Of a stretch of DNA of 64,000 nt, positions 1-8,811 are shown one piece after another. Positions within the stretch are counted from its first letter, which is position 1. Every line of letters begins with the position of its first letter. The stretch is from assembly GCA_934177725.1 (NCBI GenBank), contig CAKPPO010000004.1:1-64000 (forward strand), written 5' to 3'. The stretch is from an uncultured Clostridia bacterium. GTDB lineage: Bacteria; Bacillota; Clostridia; TANB77; CAG-508. The notes beneath the pieces are model-generated. The model was not told the DNA's origin. It worked only from the letters and a program-made list of their open reading frames with translations, and did not search any database. Both the position numbers and the translations under genes were made by a program.

Positions 1-70
1 CTTTAGTCTATTTGTGTTTTTTAATTATATTTTATACTATTTTTTAGTTTATATGACTTTCCTATTATAT

Positions 71-188
71 AAAAAACCAGAATTAAGATTTTGTACGCAG
101 TGTAAACTGCTACAAAATCTAATTTCTGCCATATTTATCTTCTACAGAAAGTTATCATACCATGATAACTTTCCTAGAATATAAAAAA
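71..188. repeat. Family D two-hairpin repeat, copy D1
   Basis: About 115 bp, nearly identical to 36254-36371, and sharing its architecture with 53859-53969. Hairpin 1 has 10-bp arms AGATTTTGTA/TACAAAATCT, an inner GCAGT/ACTGC stem and a GTAA (GNRA-type) loop. A linker containing CCATATTTATCT follows. Hairpin 2 has 12-bp arms GAAAGTTATCAT/ATGATAACTTTC, and the element ends CTAGAATATAAAAA. It lies just downstream of folD. No ORF is encoded. Function is unknown; it could be a non-autonomous mobile palindromic element or a structured RNA. Confidence 0.8.
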
Positions 189-228
189 GAACTTAGTAAA
201 AAAACTAAGCCCTTTATAATTTTATAAT

Positions 229-1077
229 TTATTTTTCTTCCAAATATTTAGCTGCAATTACAACATTATGAAGTAGCATTGCAATTGTCATAGGTCCAAC
301 TCCACCTGGAACTGGTGTTATGTATGATGCTTTTTTACTTACATTTTCAAAATCTACATCACCAACTAAACCTGTTTCTAATCTGTTAATTCCAACATCT
401 ATAACAACTGCCCCCTCTTTTACCATATCAGCTGTTACAAATTTTGGTTTACCTATAGCAGAAATTAATATATCTGCATTTTTTGTTATTTCTTCTATAT
501 TTTTTGTTTTAGAATGGCAAATAGTAACTGTAGCATCTGCATTTAACAAACATTGTGCTAAAGGTTTTCCTACTATATTGCTTCTTCCTAATATAACAAC
601 ATTTGCACCACTTAAATTTATATTATATTCTTCTAACATCTTCATAACGCCATGTGGTGTACAAGATATAAAGGTTTGTCTCTTTAGTGTTAGTCTACCT
701 ATATTTATTGGATGAAAACCATCTACATCTTTTCTAAAGTCTATTGTTTCAAAGGCTGTATATATATCTAATGGCTTTGGAATTGGACTTTGAAGTAATA
801 TTCCATGTATATCTTTTCTTTCATTTAAGTCCTCTATTACTTTTAGTAATTCTTCCATTGAATATGTTTCGTCTAATAAAAATTCCTCATATTCAATTCC
901 TACTTCATTACATGCTTTACTTTTATTTCTAACATAAACTTTTGATGCTGGATCTTGTCCAACCATTATAACTGCAAGTTTTGGAAATATATTTTTCTTT
1001 TTTAATTCTTCTACTTCTACTTTTACTTGTTCTCTTATTTTTTTTGAAAGCTCTTTTCCATTTATAATTGTTGCCAT
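229..1077 (-). CDS. folD: FolD, methylenetetrahydrofolate dehydrogenase / cyclohydrolase
   Basis: Bifunctional cytoplasmic enzyme of one-carbon metabolism that interconverts 5,10-methylene-, 5,10-methenyl- and 10-formyl-tetrahydrofolate with NADP. The 282 residues match the usual FolD length. Visible family motifs are the catalytic-lysine region YVRNKSKAC (about residue 50), ILLQSPIP (about 95), SCTPHGVMKML (about 138), the dinucleotide-binding segment GRSNIVGKPLA (about 163) and the C-terminal GGVGPMTIAML. An AGGGAGAAATAGAT ribosome binding site precedes the ATG. It appears to be a single-gene unit, with repeat D1 following its stop codon. Confidence 0.97.
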   Translation of the reverse strand: MATIINGKELSKKIREQVKVEVEELKKKNIFPKLAVIMVGQDPASKVYVRNKSKACNEVGIEYEEFLLDETYSMEELLKVIEDLNERKDIHGILLQSPIPKPLDIYTAFETIDFRKDVDGFHPINIGRLTLKRQTFISCTPHGVMKMLEEYNINLSGANVVILGRSNIVGKPLAQCLLNADATVTICHSKTKNIEEITKNADILISAIGKPKFVTADMVKEGAVVIDVGINRLETGLVGDVDFENVSKKASYITPVPGGVGPMTIAMLLHNVVIAAKYLEEK

Positions 1078-1228
1078 ATCTATTTCTCCCTTTATTTTTT
1101 TGTATTATATATTAGCATTTTTTATTTTACAATAGTTTTTTATAAACTTATTATATTTTTCTCTCCTATGTAGCTTGGAAGAATCTCTTCTTCCAAGTTT
1201 GTATAAATTTTAATTAAAATTCATACTA

Positions 1229-1456
1229 TTAGCATCTTCTCTTACAGCATATTAGCATTATAATTCTTATTATTATTAAGATTCCAATTAGAACAGCTAA
1301 AACAACAAATGCTCCTAATCCTAATGTTTCAAATATTGCTGTTTCTGCTCCTATTATAATCCCAATTACAAAAGTAAATAATAATCCTAATATAAATACT
1401 ATTACATCTACGCAGCATCTTTTTGTTCTTTTGCAACAATTATCTTCTTCAAACAT
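1229..1456 (-). CDS. Small two-helix membrane protein with cysteine-rich ends
   Basis: I do not recognise the family. The protein has about 75 residues, two predicted transmembrane helices (about residues 15-38 and 48-68), and a Cys-Cys pair near each end (EDNCCKRTKRCC at the start, CCKRRC at the end). An upstream in-frame ATG exists at 1471, but the GGAGGTG ribosome binding site lies between the two ATGs and points to the inner one (MFEEDNCC), so I start at 1456. The symmetrical Cys/Arg/Lys ends could bind metal or form disulfides; that is inference only. Confidence 0.7.
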   Translation of the reverse strand: MFEEDNCCKRTKRCCVDVIVFILGLLFTFVIGIIIGAETAIFETLGLGAFVVLAVLIGILIIIRIIMLICCKRRC

Positions 1457-1515
1457 ACTATTCACCTCCATAATAGTACATATAAGATACTATTAATATA
1501 TAATATGTTCTTTTT

Positions 1516-2742
1516 CTACTTTTTTCCACTATTTTCTTCTTTAAATTTTATATTTTTATCAACTTGCATTTTACCTGCTCTTGTAATAGCTTCATACCCG
1601 TATTTTTCTTTAATGTTATCTAATACTGAATCTATTTTCTTTTGTTTTTCATTTTCTACATTTTCAAACAAAGAAATCTGTCTTTCTTCTTTCTCTACTA
1701 GCCCACTTACGCTTATTCCTATTAATCTTATTGGAGTATTATTATAAATTTCTGTTAACAGCTTTTTAGCCTCTTTTCCAATAATTTTAGTACTATCTGT
1801 TGCAAAATCTAATTTTCTTTGATGTGAAAAAACTTTAAATTCATTAGTTTTTATTTGTACATTTACAACATTTGCAAACATTTCTTGATTTCTTAACCTA
1901 TAGCTCACTTGTTCTACTAAAGCAAGTAAAACTTCTTCTATTTTTTCTATATCGTTATAATCATATGGAAGTGTTATAGAATTTCCTATATTTTTAGGCT
2001 TTTCTTTTATATAATTTACTTCTTCGTTATCTATTCCATTACTATATTCCCATATCATTTTACCATATTTGCCAAAATTTTTTATTAGTAACTTTTCATC
2101 ACTTTTAGCTAAATCCCCAATAGTTTTTATTCCCATTTTTTGAAGTTTCGGTAAACTTCTTCTACCTACCATAAAGAGTTCTGCTACTGGAAGTTTCCAC
2201 ATTTTAGTTTCTATTTCTTCTTGGTATAAAGTATGAACTTTGTTAGGTTTTTCAAAATCTGATGCCATTTTTGCTAAAAGCTTATTGGGTGCAACACCTA
2301 TATTTACAGTAAAACCTAATTCTTCCCTTGCTCTTTTACTTATTTCATATGCTATATCTATTAATTTTCTTGGCTTTGGAATATAACCTGTTAAATCTAA
2401 AAAGCATTCATCTATTGAATAGCGTTCTATTTTATCTGTGTATTCCGATAATAAATTATATAATGCATTTGAATATTTCCTATACACATTAAAATCTGAT
2501 TGAAAAATTTGTATATTAGGACATTTTTTACGTGCAAAAAATATTGGTTCACCTGTTTGAATTCCAAATTGTTTTGCAATATTACTTTTAGCTAAAACTA
2601 TACCTTTTCTTTGTGCTTCATCTCCACCTATAATAGCCGGTATAGTTCTTATATCTAAAGTTTCCCCATTTTTTAATTTTTCTACTGCTGTCCAAGATAA
2701 AAATGCATTATTTACATCTACATGTAATATTTCTCTTTCCAT
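1516..2742 (-). CDS. dinB: Y-family DNA polymerase (DinB/Pol IV-like)
   Basis: Error-prone translesion DNA polymerase. The 408 residues contain the N-terminal catalytic aspartate in HVDVNNAFLSW, the palm motif YSIDECFLDLTGY with the paired Asp-Glu metal ligands, a helix-hairpin-helix thumb region (MGIKTIGDLAKSD) and a little-finger domain. The first motif is DVNNAF rather than the DMDCFF of E. coli DinB, a variant I associate with clostridial Y-family enzymes. A GTG start at 2751 is possible, but AGGTG then sits 6 nt before the ATG at 2742, so I prefer that start. A clamp-binding-like peptide (RQISLFENV) is visible near the C-terminus. No LexA box was recognised upstream. Confidence 0.92.
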   Translation of the reverse strand: MEREILHVDVNNAFLSWTAVEKLKNGETLDIRTIPAIIGGDEAQRKGIVLAKSNIAKQFGIQTGEPIFFARKKCPNIQIFQSDFNVYRKYSNALYNLLSEYTDKIERYSIDECFLDLTGYIPKPRKLIDIAYEISKRAREELGFTVNIGVAPNKLLAKMASDFEKPNKVHTLYQEEIETKMWKLPVAELFMVGRRSLPKLQKMGIKTIGDLAKSDEKLLIKNFGKYGKMIWEYSNGIDNEEVNYIKEKPKNIGNSITLPYDYNDIEKIEEVLLALVEQVSYRLRNQEMFANVVNVQIKTNEFKVFSHQRKLDFATDSTKIIGKEAKKLLTEIYNNTPIRLIGISVSGLVEKEERQISLFENVENEKQKKIDSVLDNIKEKYGYEAITRAGKMQVDKNIKFKEENSGKK

Positions 2743-2829
2743 ATTTAACACCTATGGTTATTATAAAACATATGTTTTGTATTGTCAAGAAAAATCGTTC
2801 GTCAAATTTCATCATTTTCTCCCTTTTTA

Positions 2830-2858
2830 TTTACAATATTATTATTTTGCTATAAAAT
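2830..2858 (+). promoter_or_regulatory. Predicted vegetative promoter for tsaE
   Basis: TTTACA (2830-2835), 17-nt spacer, TAAAAT (2853-2858), placed 38 nt before the tsaE ATG. Near-consensus spacing; not tested. Confidence 0.5.
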
Positions 2859-2896
2859 AATAATATACATTAATTTGAGAAAGGCATGAGTTTTAT

Positions 2897-3320
2897 ATGG
2901 AAAAGTTTATATCAAAAAGTGAACAAGATACAATTGATTTTGCAAAAGATTTTGCAAAGAATTTAAAAAAAGGTGATATTATAGTTTTAACTGGTGAACT
3001 TGGTTCGCGGAAAAACTAAATTCACTCAAGGTGTGCTTACTTATTTTGGTCTTGAAAAAGAAATTTCTAGCCCCACTTTTACTATTGTTAACGAATATCA
3101 TAAAGATAATGTAAATATATATCATTTTGATGTTTACCGTTTAGAAGATACTGACGAATTCTATGCTATGGGTGGAGAAGAATATTTTGAGAATGGTATT
3201 TGTATTATTGAATGGGGCGAGCAAATTGAAGAAATTTTGCCAAAAGGATATACTAAAATAACTTTTTCTAAATCTGAAGAAAATGAAAATTATAGAGAGC
3301 TAAAAATAGAGAAAATGTAA
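2897..3320 (+). pseudogene. tsaE: tsaE with a one-base insertion in the Walker A motif
   Basis: TsaE is the ATPase partner of TsaB/TsaD in threonylcarbamoyl-adenosine (t6A37) tRNA modification. Reading from the ATG at 2897 gives MEKFISKSEQDTIDFAKDF and continues to GELGS, then runs RKN-stop at 3017. One frame over, the protein resumes as GKTKFTQGVLTYFG, SSPTFTIVNEY, DVYRLEDTDEFYAMGG and IIEWGE, all standard TsaE motifs. Removing one base from 3005-3008 (best, C3008) restores GELGSGKTKFTQG. The gene is essential in many bacteria and otherwise intact, so a sequencing or assembly error is as likely as a real frameshift. It is first in a tsaE-tsaB-rimI series. Confidence 0.9.
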
Positions 3321-3463
3321 AATGCATTTTCTTTATTTTTGTAATAAAAACTACATATTTTTGTCACACATTTGTAAACTTTATTTTCCCTAAAAAGGTT
3401 TACAAATCTTGTCTATTAATATAGAATATTGTTGAATATTTATAAAAAAGAAGGTAATCTATT

Positions 3464-4177
3464 TTGAAAATTTTAAGCTTAGATACTTCTTCTAAAATAT
3501 GTTCTGTTGCAGTTTTAGAAGATACAGATATTATAATTGAAAAACATATAGAAAATGAACTTACTCATTCACAAAAACTTATGCCTTTAGTTGACGAAAT
3601 TTTAAAACAAACTAATCTTACTCTAAAAGATTTTGACTTTTATGCATGTTCTGTTGGACCTGGATCTTTTACTGGCGTACGTATTGGTGTGTCTACTGTG
3701 AAAGCATTTTGCGATGTTACAAACGTACCAATTGTAAGTGTAAGTTCTTTAGAAAGTTTAGCTTATAATACATTTTCATCTAATTTCACAAATGATGCCG
3801 ATTTGGTTTGTTCTATTTTAGATGCCAAAAATGATAATGTTTATTTTGGGTTATTTAAAAAGTTGAATAATCATTTTGAATTGGTAGAAAATTTAGATGC
3901 TAAAAATATTGATGAAATGATAGCTTTATTAAAAAAATACCACTCTACTTCTATCTTATTTGTTGGAGATGGCGCTGAAAAACATCAATATAAATTATTA
4001 GAATATTTTTCAAAAGCTACTTTTGTTGAAGATGTGTACAATAAGCAAACAGCAAATAGTGTTGGTATAGCAGGATATTATCATTTTAAAAATGGAAATT
4101 ATGGAGATTCAAATTCTATTACTCCACTTTATTTAAGAAAATCTCAAGCTGAGCGAGCTTTAGAAGGAGAAAAATAG
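3464..4177 (+). CDS. tsaB: TsaB, t6A tRNA modification scaffold protein
   Basis: Non-catalytic ASKHA-fold partner of TsaD in threonylcarbamoylation of tRNA A37. 237 residues; the N-terminus MKILSLDTSSKICSVAVLED and the segment SVGPGSFTGVRIGVSTVKAF are diagnostic. The start is a TTG preceded by GAAGGT at 8-nt spacing; no ATG lies nearby in frame. It follows tsaE after 143 nt and abuts rimI with no gap, the usual tsaE-tsaB-rimI order. TsaD is not in this window. Confidence 0.95.
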   Translation: MKILSLDTSSKICSVAVLEDTDIIIEKHIENELTHSQKLMPLVDEILKQTNLTLKDFDFYACSVGPGSFTGVRIGVSTVKAFCDVTNVPIVSVSSLESLAYNTFSSNFTNDADLVCSILDAKNDNVYFGLFKKLNNHFELVENLDAKNIDEMIALLKKYHSTSILFVGDGAEKHQYKLLEYFSKATFVEDVYNKQTANSVGIAGYYHFKNGNYGDSNSITPLYLRKSQAERALEGEK

Positions 4178-4627
4178 ATGATAGATATTACAAAAATAGA
4201 GATTTCTACAATGATGCTTAATGATTTAGAGCAAATTAAAGAAAATTTGCAAACAGATTTTGATGATTTTTGGAATTTTGAAATATTTAAAGAAGAACTT
4301 GCAAATAATAATTCTATGTATTTAGTTTTAAGATATAAAAATGAAATTGTTTCATTTGGTGGTATTAAAGTTATACTAGATGAAGCAGATATAATGAACA
4401 TAGTAACTAAAAAAGATAAAAGAAATCAAGGTTTTGCTAAGTTTTTATTAAATGAATTAATTACTATGGTAGAAGAACAAAATTGCAAAACAATCACTCT
4501 TGAAGTAGATGAAAATAATTTACCAGCAATTAAACTTTACAAAGACTTCGAATTCAAAGAAGTTGGCAAAAGAAAAAATTATTATAAAAATGGTAATACA
4601 GCTATTTTAATGACATATACTTTTTAA
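4178..4627 (+). CDS. rimI: RimI-type ribosomal-protein alanine N-acetyltransferase
   Basis: GNAT-family acetyltransferase, 149 residues. The acetyl-CoA binding pattern is visible at KRNQGFAKFLLNEL (R-x-x-G-x-A). The typical RimI C-terminal half follows: ITLEVDENNLPAIKLYKDFEF, GKRKNYYKNG, MTYTF. The ATG immediately follows the tsaB stop (TAG-ATG) and uses an AGGAG inside tsaB, so the two are translationally coupled. RimI acetylates the N-terminus of S18 in E. coli; the substrate here is inferred from family and gene order. Confidence 0.93.
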   Translation: MIDITKIEISTMMLNDLEQIKENLQTDFDDFWNFEIFKEELANNNSMYLVLRYKNEIVSFGGIKVILDEADIMNIVTKKDKRNQGFAKFLLNELITMVEEQNCKTITLEVDENNLPAIKLYKDFEFKEVGKRKNYYKNGNTAILMTYTF

Positions 4628-4659
4628 TTTTTTTATAACAAATGATATTGTATACAAAA

Positions 4660-4677
4660 TGTATATACTTGTAAAAA
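4660..4677. repeat. 18-nt motif shared with the sspH-like gene upstream region
   Basis: TGTATATACTTGTAAAAA occurs here, 28 nt before the lonB-like ATG, and again at 15052-15069 upstream of the sspH-like gene. Both genes read in the same direction. It may be part of a shared, possibly sporulation-specific, promoter; chance in AT-rich DNA is not excluded. Confidence 0.4.
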
Positions 4678-4705
4678 TTTTTTTACAATTTGAAAGGAGA
4701 AACAA

Positions 4706-7093
4706 ATGAAAAAGAAAAATGAATTATCTTACCAAGATTTAAAAATAACATGTAATCCAAGCACTTTTAAATTTAGTGACACTTCTGAACTAACACCTAT
4801 TGTTACAGGTATAGGTCAAGAACGTGGAATTAAAGCTTTAGAGTTTGGTGTTAATGTAGATATAAAAGGTTATAACTTATATCTAGAAGGACCTAGTGGC
4901 GTAGGCAAAACTATGTATGCTAAAAATTATTTAGATAAAATATCTAAGAAACAAAAAACTCCTTCTGACTGGTGTTATATTTATAATTTTGATAATCCCA
5001 ATGAGCCTATAGCTGTTTCTTTCCCTGCTGGACAAGGAAAAGAATTTAAAGAAACTATGGACACATTTATTAAAGAAATAAAAAGTGATATTAAAAGCAC
5101 TTTTAATAATGATGACTTCGAAAAAGAGAAAAAATTAATTAAACAAGATTTTGAACAAAAAAGAACTTCTTTACTAGAAAAATTAAATGAAGATGCTGGT
5201 AAACACGGTTTCCAAGTAAAATCTGCTCAAAACGGTATTTATATGATGCCTGTTATAGATGGCAAAACTATTGAAGAAGAAGAATTTGATAAATTAGATG
5301 ATAATGTAAAAAAACAATTTGAAGAAAAATCTGGAATAGTTCAAGAACAAATTATGGAAGTAATTGCTAAAATTAAGGAAATAGAAAGAGCTTCTGATAA
5401 ACATTTAGAAGAATGGCAAGCTAATATCGCTCTTCTTACTGTTAATTCACATATCAATTACATTAAAAACAAATATAAAAGAAATAAAAAAGTTAATAAA
5501 TTTTTAGCAGATATTAAACAAGACATATTAAAAAATATTTCTATATTTACATCAGATGATTCTAAAAATCAAGTTCAACAACAAGCTGGTCCTAGACAAG
5601 AACCTCCAAAACCTTGGCTTAACTATCGTGTAAATTTATTTGTAGATAATAGTAATTTAGAAGGTGCTCCAGTTATTATGGACTCTAACTATTCTTATCA
5701 TAATATTTTCGGTAAGTTGGAATATGAAAATTATTATGGTGCACTAAAAACAGATTATACAATGTTAAAACCTGGTCTACTTCAAATTGCTAATGGTGGT
5801 TATATAATTTTTCAAGCTAAAGATTTACTTGCTAATGGTATCTGTTATGAAGCTTTAAAGAAAGCCTTACGTATAAAGCAACTTTCTATTGAAAACACTG
5901 CAGATCAACGTTCTTCAATGGTTATGATTTCTTTAAAACCTGAACCTATTCCTTTAGATGTAAAAGTAATAATGGTCGGAAACGACTCTATTTATCAATC
6001 TTTACTTGCTATGGATAGTGACTTTAGAAAATTATTTAAAGTTAAAGTAGAATTTGCAGAAGATGCTCCTTTAAATGAAGAAAATATGAATAAGCTTGCA
6101 CAATTTATCCATGGTTTTTGCGAGCAAGAAGAACTTCCTCATTTAGATAAAGAAGCTGTTGCAAAGGTTGTAGAATATGCTTCTAAAATTTCAGGAGATA
6201 AAGAAAAAATTTCTACTAGATTTACAGACATTTCACAAGTTGTTGGTGAAGCTGCTACTTGGGCTCAAATGGATAAAAAGAAATTAGTAACTGCAAATTA
6301 TATAGATACTGCTTTAAAAGAAAGAATTGAAAGAGTTAAAAAATATGATGCCAAATATATGGAAATGATAAAAGAAAATACTTTACTTATTGAAACAACT
6401 GGAAGTAAAGTTGGTCAAATAAATGGTCTTACTGTTATGACAATTGGTGACTATACTTTTGGAAAACCTGTAAAAATTACTGCTAACACATATATGGGCA
6501 AAACTGGAATTGTTAATATCGAAAGAGAAGTTGAACTTTCTGGTTCTTCACATTCTAAAGGTGTTTTGATTTTAAGTGGTTATTTAGGTGAATTATTTGC
6601 TCAAGACTTTCCTCTATCTCTTACTGCTAGTATTTGTTTTGAGCAATTATACAATGGTGTAGATGGTGATAGTGCTTCTAGCACAGAATTATATGCAATT
6701 TTATCTAGCTTATCTGGAATTCCTATTAATCAATCTATGGCAGTTACAGGCTCTGTTAACCAAAAAGGTGAAATTCAACCAATTGGTGGAGTAAATGATA
6801 AAATTGAAGGATTCTATCAAGTATGTAAAATGAGAGGTTTAGACGGAAATCATGGTGTTATGATTCCAGTACAAAATGTACAAAATTTAAGCTTATCTGA
6901 TGAAATTATAGAAGCTGTTAAAAATAAAAAATTCCATATCTACGCTATTTCTACTATTGAAGAAGGAATTGAAATTTTAACAGGTGTACCTGCTGGTAAG
7001 AAAGATGCAAATGGTCACTTCCCTGCTGGCTCAATAAATTATTTAGCTTATGAAAAATTAAAAAAATATTCTAAATTAAGTAAAGAAATTTAG
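4706..7093 (+). CDS. LonB-type ATP-dependent serine protease
   Basis: AAA+ protease of the Lon-related (COG1067-like) class, 795 residues. Walker A is GPSGVGKT at about residues 62-69. A long charged helical insertion spans about 120-270. The Walker B/sensor part includes GGYIIFQAKDLL and VKVIMVGND. The C-terminal Lon peptidase domain carries the catalytic Ser in GDSASSTELYA and the Lys in GGVNDKIEGFY. It lacks the N-terminal substrate domain of LonA. In Bacillus, lonB belongs to the forespore regulon; the spore genes here make a similar role plausible but unproven. GGAGA precedes the ATG. Confidence 0.92.
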   Translation: MKKKNELSYQDLKITCNPSTFKFSDTSELTPIVTGIGQERGIKALEFGVNVDIKGYNLYLEGPSGVGKTMYAKNYLDKISKKQKTPSDWCYIYNFDNPNEPIAVSFPAGQGKEFKETMDTFIKEIKSDIKSTFNNDDFEKEKKLIKQDFEQKRTSLLEKLNEDAGKHGFQVKSAQNGIYMMPVIDGKTIEEEEFDKLDDNVKKQFEEKSGIVQEQIMEVIAKIKEIERASDKHLEEWQANIALLTVNSHINYIKNKYKRNKKVNKFLADIKQDILKNISIFTSDDSKNQVQQQAGPRQEPPKPWLNYRVNLFVDNSNLEGAPVIMDSNYSYHNIFGKLEYENYYGALKTDYTMLKPGLLQIANGGYIIFQAKDLLANGICYEALKKALRIKQLSIENTADQRSSMVMISLKPEPIPLDVKVIMVGNDSIYQSLLAMDSDFRKLFKVKVEFAEDAPLNEENMNKLAQFIHGFCEQEELPHLDKEAVAKVVEYASKISGDKEKISTRFTDISQVVGEAATWAQMDKKKLVTANYIDTALKERIERVKKYDAKYMEMIKENTLLIETTGSKVGQINGLTVMTIGDYTFGKPVKITANTYMGKTGIVNIEREVELSGSSHSKGVLILSGYLGELFAQDFPLSLTASICFEQLYNGVDGDSASSTELYAILSSLSGIPINQSMAVTGSVNQKGEIQPIGGVNDKIEGFYQVCKMRGLDGNHGVMIPVQNVQNLSLSDEIIEAVKNKKFHIYAISTIEEGIEILTGVPAGKKDANGHFPAGSINYLAYEKLKKYSKLSKEI

Positions 7094-7130
7094 TAAAAAT
7101 TTAAAATTTTTTTAAATTTATAATAGAAAA

Positions 7131-7158
7131 AAGGAACTACTAATTCATGTAGTTCCTT
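7131..7158. terminator. Hairpin terminator between convergent genes
   Basis: Perfect stem AAGGAACTAC/GTAGTTCCTT with an 8-nt loop. In the minus direction it ends TTCCTTTTTTC, and its arm overlaps the last codons of the membrane protein gene at 7145. In the plus direction it lies 38 nt after the lonB-like stop. Confidence 0.75.
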
Positions 7159-7510
7159 TAAATTTACAATATTCACTATATAACATAGCTTGTGGAATAC
7201 AAAGAATAAATGCTATAAAGTATTTCCAAGACAATGCAATTGTGCTTACACCTACTATTAAAAAAACTGCACTAGAAATATCCGAATGCTCCACTAATTT
7301 CTTTATCATTTTTTTTGATATAACTTTTTTTACGTAACATTCCGTAATCATTAAAAACAATATATAAGTAAACATAGATAATATGATGTAATTATTGGCC
7401 TTTACCGCTATGAAAATTCCTATAATTCCCGATAGTATCATTCCAATAACATTTACTATACCACTTATTAATAAGAGCCGGCCTTTATCTTCTTTTACAC
7501 TTCTTTTCAT
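7145..7510 (-). CDS. Hypothetical four-helix membrane protein
   Basis: I do not recognise the family. It has 121 residues: a short basic N-terminus (MKRSVKEDKGR), then about four hydrophobic segments (about 12-34, 38-58, 78-95 and 97-113) and a short cytoplasmic tail. The start has a GGGGGAAC-type ribosome binding site. It is a separate unit; the LonB gene on one side and the metallopeptidase-like gene on the other give no functional clue. The 3' end of the coding sequence is also the upstream arm of the terminator hairpin. Confidence 0.65.
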   Translation of the reverse strand: MKRSVKEDKGRLLLISGIVNVIGMILSGIIGIFIAVKANNYIILSMFTYILFLMITECYVKKVISKKMIKKLVEHSDISSAVFLIVGVSTIALSWKYFIAFILCIPQAMLYSEYCKFKGTT

Positions 7511-7609
7511 ACAGTAAGTTCCCCCTTTTGTTTTTCATTGTAAATTTTTATATAACTAATAATTATATTATACATCTATATATTATTTGTTGTCAACATA
7601 ATGTAATGT

Positions 7610-8320
7610 TTAAATTAAATTTTTGCAAATAGCAACAGCAATATAAGTTATTATTTTTAATATGCAATTTGCAAACAAAATAAAGTTTGTTGATGGAATT
7701 CCTATCTTGTTTATTTTTTCATATTCATTTACTACCTCTTCTATCTTTTCCTTATTGCAAATTGTATTTTTTTCCACATATTGAATCATATATTCTTTTG
7801 CTAAATATGGTGCTTTTGTCATTGCATCTGTTTCTAAGTAAGCTCTTATTACATAGTAAAAAAATCCTAAAATACTTAAAATAATTATTTGTAATTCATA
7901 ATTTTTGAACACTCCAAATATTGTTAATACTATACTTAAAATAAAATATAATATGTACATATTAGAAAATATAAAATTAAATATTAATAACCTTCTACTT
8001 TGAATTGAATGTAAACATTCATGTGCAATTGTTTGAATTCTTGTATATGTTTTACTTATATTTGCTATAAAAATAGTGTCTGTAATTGCAATATATAAGC
8101 TTGCCGTTTTATCATTATTCTCTTTTATTTTAACTTTTTTATTTCCTAACTTTTCTAGAATATTTTCACAAATTTCTTTATTATTTGGAAACTTAGAAAT
8201 AATTTCATCACACTTTTTATTCTCTCCGGCCTCTTTCAACTTTTTTATATTGATTTCAAACATAAATGCCCCTATTATTAAAATAATCACTAAAACTATT
8301 AACACTATTATTAATTCCAT
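7610..8320 (-). CDS. Membrane-anchored putative zinc metallopeptidase (HExxH)
   Basis: 236 residues. An N-terminal hydrophobic helix (about 3-22) is followed by a soluble stretch containing IQTIAHECLHSIQSRR (about 93), an HExxH zinc-peptidase motif. Two or three further hydrophobic segments follow (about 113-135, 140-160 and 215-232). The layout resembles small membrane zinc peptidases such as the YugP type, but the flanking residues do not match well enough to assign that family. A second acidic ligand cannot be assigned with certainty; NEYEK near residue 200 is a candidate. Confidence 0.6.
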   Translation of the reverse strand: MELIIVLIVLVIILIIGAFMFEINIKKLKEAGENKKCDEIISKFPNNKEICENILEKLGNKKVKIKENNDKTASLYIAITDTIFIANISKTYTRIQTIAHECLHSIQSRRLLIFNFIFSNMYILYFILSIVLTIFGVFKNYELQIIILSILGFFYYVIRAYLETDAMTKAPYLAKEYMIQYVEKNTICNKEKIEEVVNEYEKINKIGIPSTNFILFANCILKIITYIAVAICKNLI

Positions 8321-8360
8321 ATTTTTCTCCTTATATGATCTTTATTATTTTATATATACT

Positions 8361-8399
8361 AAAAAGTCGTAAATGATATTTTACCATTTACGACTTTTT
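8361..8399. terminator. Bidirectional intrinsic terminator after ylbF
   Basis: Perfect 15-bp arms AAAAAGTCGTAAATG and complement, loop of 9 nt, T-runs on both strands. It lies 7 nt past the ylbF stop and also faces the upstream region of the metallopeptidase gene. Confidence 0.85.
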
Positions 8400-8405
8400 T
8401 CGACA

Positions 8406-8738
8406 TTACAATACATCTTGTACTGACTCTGCAATTATTTTATTTACATCTGCTATCATCACATTAAATTTCACTTCTAAATCAAAATATTCTTTTATTT
8501 CATTATTTTGAATTAGTATAGTATACATTTCTTGTAATTTCTTATTTTTGTCTTCTTCAACTTCTTTTCCTTGCATTGCTAAAACTTGTACTTCATAACG
8601 TAGCTTTTCAAAATCTTCTACTTTTTTCTTTAATTCTATATTAGAATCTAAACTCTTTTTAGCTTCTTTGTATTTTAAATATTCTTCTGAAGTTTTTATT
8701 TCTCCTGCTAATTTATTTGCAGTATCATATACATTCAT
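8406..8738 (-). CDS. ylbF: YlbF/YmcA-family regulatory protein
   Basis: 110 residues, almost all helical and charged. The N-terminal segment MNVYDTANKLAGEIKTSEEYLKYKEAKKSL and the following DFEKLRYEVQVLAMQGKE are characteristic of the Com_YlbF family. In Bacillus, YlbF works with YmcA and YaaT to promote RNase Y-dependent mRNA maturation, competence and sporulation. Here it stands alone with its own terminator. RNase Y is not in the window, although its usual neighbour ymdB is. Confidence 0.85.
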   Translation of the reverse strand: MNVYDTANKLAGEIKTSEEYLKYKEAKKSLDSNIELKKKVEDFEKLRYEVQVLAMQGKEVEEDKNKKLQEMYTILIQNNEIKEYFDLEVKFNVMIADVNKIIAESVQDVL

Positions 8739-8768
8739 TAAATTTCCTCTTTTCTTAATTTAATCATA

Positions 8769-8809
8769 CCAAAAGGGACAGATTAACCCAAAGGTAACGT
8801 CCCCAATGG
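8769..8809. repeat. Family B hairpin repeat, copy B1
   Basis: CCAAAAGGGACAGATTAACC followed by CAAAGGTAACGTCCCCAATGG. GGGAC pairs with GTCCC and TTAACC with GGTAA, forming an interrupted hairpin. It ends 2 nt from the glycosyltransferase stop codon (8812-8814). Other copies are at 16511, 35887 and 44073. Confidence 0.85.
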
Positions 8810-8811
8810 AG

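Noticed and set aside
1140..1205. CTTGGAAGAA hairpin between the small membrane gene and folD as a terminator
   Set aside because: The stem is good (CTTGGAAGAA/TTCTTCCAAG) but no clear T-run follows it in the direction of transcription.
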